A stretch of DNA of 24,936 nt from Chloroflexota bacterium (GTDB taxonomy: Bacteria; Chloroflexota; Dehalococcoidia; JACQGW01), in the NCBI GenBank assembly GCA_016199325.1, contig JACQGW010000169.1:1-24936 (forward strand), in the 5' to 3' direction. The position numbers and the translations under genes were made by a program. The notes under the pieces were generated by a model. The model ran no database searches, was not told where the DNA came from, and saw only the letters and a program-made list of their open reading frames with translations. Numbering within the stretch: position 1 is the first letter of the stretch; every line of letters starts with the position of its first letter. Of the stretch, positions 22,855 to 24,936 are shown piece by piece.

Positions 22855-23367
22855 CTACCGGCTGACTCTATCGCGCATCACAGAGGGCGGCGACATCGGC
22901 CCGCGCAGAAGGTGGGGCTCCTCACCCCGCACGGGCAGGCAGGCACAGTTCGCCAGGAACGCGGCGCACTCGCAAGCTGACTCGCCCTGGCTTTCGAGGG
23001 CCCGGCGGTAGTAGTCCTCAAGGGTCATCTTGAAGGCCGCTAGTTCAACGAGCTTCGCCTCGCACTCGTCGATTTTCTGGCCCAGCAGATCGGCCACCTG
23101 CCGGCGTAAGGGCCGGCACTCACCCTCAGCGGCCAGAGCGAGCAGGCTGCGAATCTCGTCGAGCGAGAGGCTGAGGAGCTTGGCGCGTCGGATAAACTGT
23201 AGCCGACGCCGATCCGCGTCGGTGTAGAGGCGATAACCACTTTCCGTGCGGCGGGGCACCCCGAGCAGGCCAAGCCGCTCGTAGTAACGGACCGTGTCGG
23301 GAGTCATCCCGACTGCGGACGCCAGCTCGCCGATTCGGAGCATTCTGTCCCTCTGCTTGCGTTCCAT
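22855..23367 (-). CDS. MerR-family metal-responsive regulator
   Basis: A 170-residue activator/repressor. The winged-helix domain reads MLRIGELASAVGMTPDTVRYYERLGLL (from residue 9), then RTESGYRLYTDADRRRLQFI. A long dimerisation helix follows. Cys84, at the start of that helix, corresponds to the metal-ligand Cys of ZntR/CadR/MerR. The C-terminal loop holds Cys132, 134, 141 and 143 (ACECAAFLANCACL), a Cys-only set that suggests a thiophilic or divalent metal (Zn, Cd, Pb, Hg). An unusual ~25-residue tail ends the protein. ATG 23367 is chosen because AAGGTGAG lies just upstream and the longer frame would start inside the promoter's -10. It should control its own operon, which includes the Cys-rich miniprotein. 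The metal cannot be named from sequence. Confidence 0.93.
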   Translation of the reverse strand: MERKQRDRMLRIGELASAVGMTPDTVRYYERLGLLGVPRRTESGYRLYTDADRRRLQFIRRAKLLSLSLDEIRSLLALAAEGECRPLRRQVADLLGQKIDECEAKLVELAAFKMTLEDYYRRALESQGESACECAAFLANCACLPVRGEEPHLLRGPMSPPSVMRDRVSR

Positions 23368-23385
23368 GCTCACCTTCCCATCTGC

Positions 23386-23417
23386 ACTATACACCCTGGA
23401 GTCGACTCCAAAGTCAA
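23386..23417 (-). promoter_or_regulatory. MerR-type promoter-operator
   Basis: On the minus strand TTGACT (23412-23417) and TATAGT (23386-23391) are 20 bases apart, the overlong spacing that MerR proteins correct. The spacer contains the perfect palindrome TGGAGTCGACTCCA (23397-23410), close to the ZntR site of the E. coli zntA promoter as I recall it. The start lies about 16 bases before the regulator's ATG. Confidence 0.88.
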
Positions 23418-23436
23418 GCGGGCGTCACCGGGCTGG

Positions 23437-23452
23437 CGTCACACTTGTGACG
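23437..23452 (-). terminator. Small hairpin between the glycosyltransferase remnant and the MerR operon
   Basis: cgtcac-actt-gtgacg is a perfect 6-bp stem with a 4-base loop, just upstream of the MerR promoter and after the upstream gene's stop codon. There is no T-run, so terminator function is tentative. Confidence 0.4.
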
Positions 23453-24138
23453 GGACCGCCGGCAAGACGCGAATACGACTACTGTAGCCTAACTTCGTAC
23501 CGGTACAGCGCTACCCCGACGAACCGCTCGGACTCGGCCGGCCGGCCGTTCCCGTCGAGCCAGGCCCTAGCCAGAGCGTGCGCGTCGTAGGTCTCCTCCT
23601 CCGACAATATCACCCAGACCCGCTGCTCCCCGCCGAGCTCTGCCCTCAGCCGGGCCGCCACCTGCTCGGGTGGCAGTCCCCCGTTCGTGTAGGGCGCCTG
23701 TCGGACGGCCAGTGAGGCCCGATAGTAGTACGAGAAGGTGTGTTGTGCGTAGGGGATGACGAACACCACCGGCTCCCGACCGTCGGTCCGTTCCGCGAAG
23801 TATCTGGCGGCAGACCGGAAGTCCGCCTTGATGGTCGTGTGTGCCTGAGCCCAGATCGACGAGATGCTGCTGCCCAGGACGACGACGAGGCACAGCCCGA
23901 ACACCGCCGCCGATCGCCGCCGAACGGCCGCCAGCCCACAGGCCAGGAGCAGATAGAAGGCCGGCGACGCAACGATCAGGTAGCGGTCGGCGAAGAGCGG
24001 CAGCCTGAGCGACAGCAGGTAGAACCCCAGGATCGGCGTGAACAGGTACATGGCGAGCACATAGACCGGATTCGCCGTCCCCGTCTCGCAATGCGATGCG
24101 TCCGGCAAGTCCGTTGCCGGACGGCTCGCTCCCCCGCT

Positions 24139-24157
24139 GTCATGCTGAGCCGCAGCA
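24139..24157. repeat. Half-copy of the gtcatgctgagccgcagc element
   Basis: It matches the first ~18 bases of the arms at 13942 and 2041 and then breaks into the GAGTGAT array. It marks the point where the glycosyltransferase homology has ended. Confidence 0.65.
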
Positions 24158-24160
24158 GGT

Positions 24161-24258
24161 GAGTGATGAGTGATGAGTGATGAGTGATGAGTGATGGGCG
24201 AGAATCGCAATGCGCGACGCGAGGCACGGCTTTTCGTTCTGCACTCTGCACTCTGCAC
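24161..24258. repeat. Two heptamer tandem arrays (GAGTGAT and TCTGCAC)
   Basis: Five perfect copies of GAGTGAT (24161-24195) and three perfect copies of TCTGCAC (24238-24258), separated by 42 bases of unique sequence. The second array stops three bases before the stop codon of the phosphoribosyltransferase gene, where base composition changes. Confidence 0.85.
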
Positions 24259-24261
24259 TCA

Positions 24262-24813
24262 TCATTGCTCCTTCAGGGCGTAGATTTCCGGCAGGTTGCG
24301 CCATGCGCCATTGACGTCCATCCCGAAGCCGAAAACGTAACGATTGGGCAGCCTGACGCCGATGAAATCCGCACGGATAGGCTTGGCGCGCCCAGTTTCC
24401 TTTTCCGCAAATACCGCGCTATAGAATGCTTGTGCGCCTGCAGCCACAATTTTTTCACGGATCGCCGCCAGTGTCTGTCCCTCATCAAGGATGTCATCGA
24501 CGACCAACACCACCCGTCCCCGCACTTGCGTTCCTGGGCTGACCCGCCACGTAATCGCACCGCCACGAGTCGCGTCACCGTAGCGCGTGACATCCAGATA
24601 ATCGAACTCGAGTGGAAACTTGAGTAGCGGCAACAGCTGTCCGGCGAATACGACGCTGCCCCGCATCACGCCCAATACCAGCGGATTGCTGTCACGCAAC
24701 CTGTCGTACACTTCGCGGGCGATGCGCGCGACCGCATCGGACACGACAACGGCGGAACAGAGCTGTTCCGCCGTATCGAGTATCCGCCAGGCTTTTTCGA
24801 GCGGAATATTCAC
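24262..24813 (-). CDS. hpt: Hypoxanthine-guanine phosphoribosyltransferase
   Basis: A 183-residue purine-salvage enzyme that joins hypoxanthine or guanine to PRPP. The PRPP loop is RVVLVVDDILDEGQTLAAI (Asp106-Asp107). The first phosphate-contact segment is LGVMRGSVVFAGQL (about 47-60). The base-binding end is RAKPIRADFIGVRLPNRYVFG followed by GFGMDVNGAWRNLPEIYALK. The style of the protein suggests a proteobacterial origin (impression, not searched). Its GC content, about 57-60% in the stretch I counted, is clearly below its neighbours. GTG 24813 is the only start available and lies directly after the TGA of the preceding gene, in the same frame, so the two are probably translated together. 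Possible recent transfer or contig join. Confidence 0.9.
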   Translation of the reverse strand: MNIPLEKAWRILDTAEQLCSAVVVSDAVARIAREVYDRLRDSNPLVLGVMRGSVVFAGQLLPLLKFPLEFDYLDVTRYGDATRGGAITWRVSPGTQVRGRVVLVVDDILDEGQTLAAIREKIVAAGAQAFYSAVFAEKETGRAKPIRADFIGVRLPNRYVFGFGMDVNGAWRNLPEIYALKEQ

Positions 24814-24936
24814 TCAATACGTGAAGGTCACAACGTTGTCGTCCATCGCCTGCTCGATCACATAGGCCCCGCCTACGGTTTCCTCAATCTCCGGGATCAG
24901 GTCATTACCCCATAGATCGAGCGTCGGCGTGCAGAC
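24814..24936 (-). CDS. C-terminal 40 residues of an unidentified protein (cut by window end)
   Basis: The fragment reads VCTPTLDLWGNDLIPEIEET and ends NVVTFTY, followed by TGA at 24814-24816. It is on the same strand as hpt and directly adjacent, so the two are probably one operon. I do not recognise the family. It shares the lower GC of hpt. Confidence 0.6.
   Translation of the reverse strand, partial: VCTPTLDLWGNDLIPEIEETVGGAYVIEQAMDDNVVTFTY

Larger units (their letters stand above)
23479..24258 (-). pseudogene. C-terminal remnant of a GT-C (GT39/ArnT-like) membrane glycosyltransferase
   Basis: The frame codes for 259 residues, but only residues ~61-259 (23479 to ~24078) look like protein. 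They start in mid-membrane with NPVYVLAMYLFTPILGFYLL, then PLFADRYLIVASPAFYLLLA, a signature of dolichyl-phosphate-mannose/ArnT-type transferases. A third helix is followed by a soluble C-terminal domain (DFRSAARYFAERTDGREPVV, YAQHTFSYYYRASLA, VWVILSEEE) typical of these enzymes' ends. Full-length relatives have about 450-600 residues with 9-12 helices and a catalytic Asp near the N-terminus, all missing here. The first ~60 residues are translated repeats (24139-24258). The 5' part was lost at that repeat, either in the genome or in the assembly, so it is probably inactive. Confidence 0.65.

Noticed and set aside
22562..23011. 149-residue plus-strand frame over the metal operon
   Set aside because: It is antisense to the miniprotein and the MerR gene and contains the ribosome-binding-site complement; no domain.

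Overview
The window is GC-rich bacterial chromosome that looks like Chloroflexota (Thermomicrobia/Roseiflexus-like). This is inferred from gene style: a VanW/PASTA lipoprotein, large secreted subtilases, Tad-type pseudopilins, a homocitrate-synthase-like enzyme beside TCA genes, and intergenic regions full of dispersed and heptanucleotide repeats. I could not run a taxonomic search. The last ~680 bases (24262-24936) have visibly lower GC and a proteobacterial-looking hypoxanthine phosphoribosyltransferase, so they may be transferred DNA or an assembly join.

Layout. 22-2460 (minus): two TadE/TadG-like pseudopilin genes, each with its own and very similar promoter; the tadG reading frame runs through dispersed repeats. 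2585-6505: a 1306-residue secreted subtilisin-like protease with two carboxypeptidase-regulatory-like and two GATase/ThuA-like domains. 6827-9013: a DUF883/YqjD-like membrane-anchored protein, an RsuA/RluB pseudouridine synthase (minus) and a YflT-like stress protein. 9308-11933: a divergent pair for envelope proteins, a LysM protein and a Tat/lipobox VanW-PASTA protein. 12038-13863: a DUF192 protein, a flavodoxin-like protein and a HAD phosphatase.

14353-21189 is a central-carbon cluster on the plus strand: a homocitrate/Re-citrate synthase-type enzyme, isocitrate dehydrogenase, malate dehydrogenase, then succinate dehydrogenase CDAB. Together these could run citrate formation, isocitrate oxidation, succinate oxidation and malate oxidation. 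A 2-oxoacid dehydrogenase E1-alpha gene with a consensus promoter and a structured leader follows; no E1-beta or E2 gene is next to it.

22652-23417 (minus) is the most novel unit: a MerR-family metal regulator with a ZntR/MerR-type operator (20-bp spacer around a perfect palindrome), followed 41 bases later by a 53-residue Cys-rich miniprotein with a CxCxCxCC cluster and an excellent ribosome binding site. It looks like a minimal metal-sensing and metal-buffering operon.

A second window-wide feature is intergenic DNA built from 7-base units. At least eight loci carry tandem or phased heptamers of different sequence, often with an inverted partner, resembling the STRR heptamers of cyanobacteria. 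Two further dispersed families recur: a GTCATGCTGAGCCGCAGCGAAGC-type inverted repeat and a 20-mer, cgaaccgccaagacgccaag. I found no tRNA, rRNA, CRISPR array or transposase gene.
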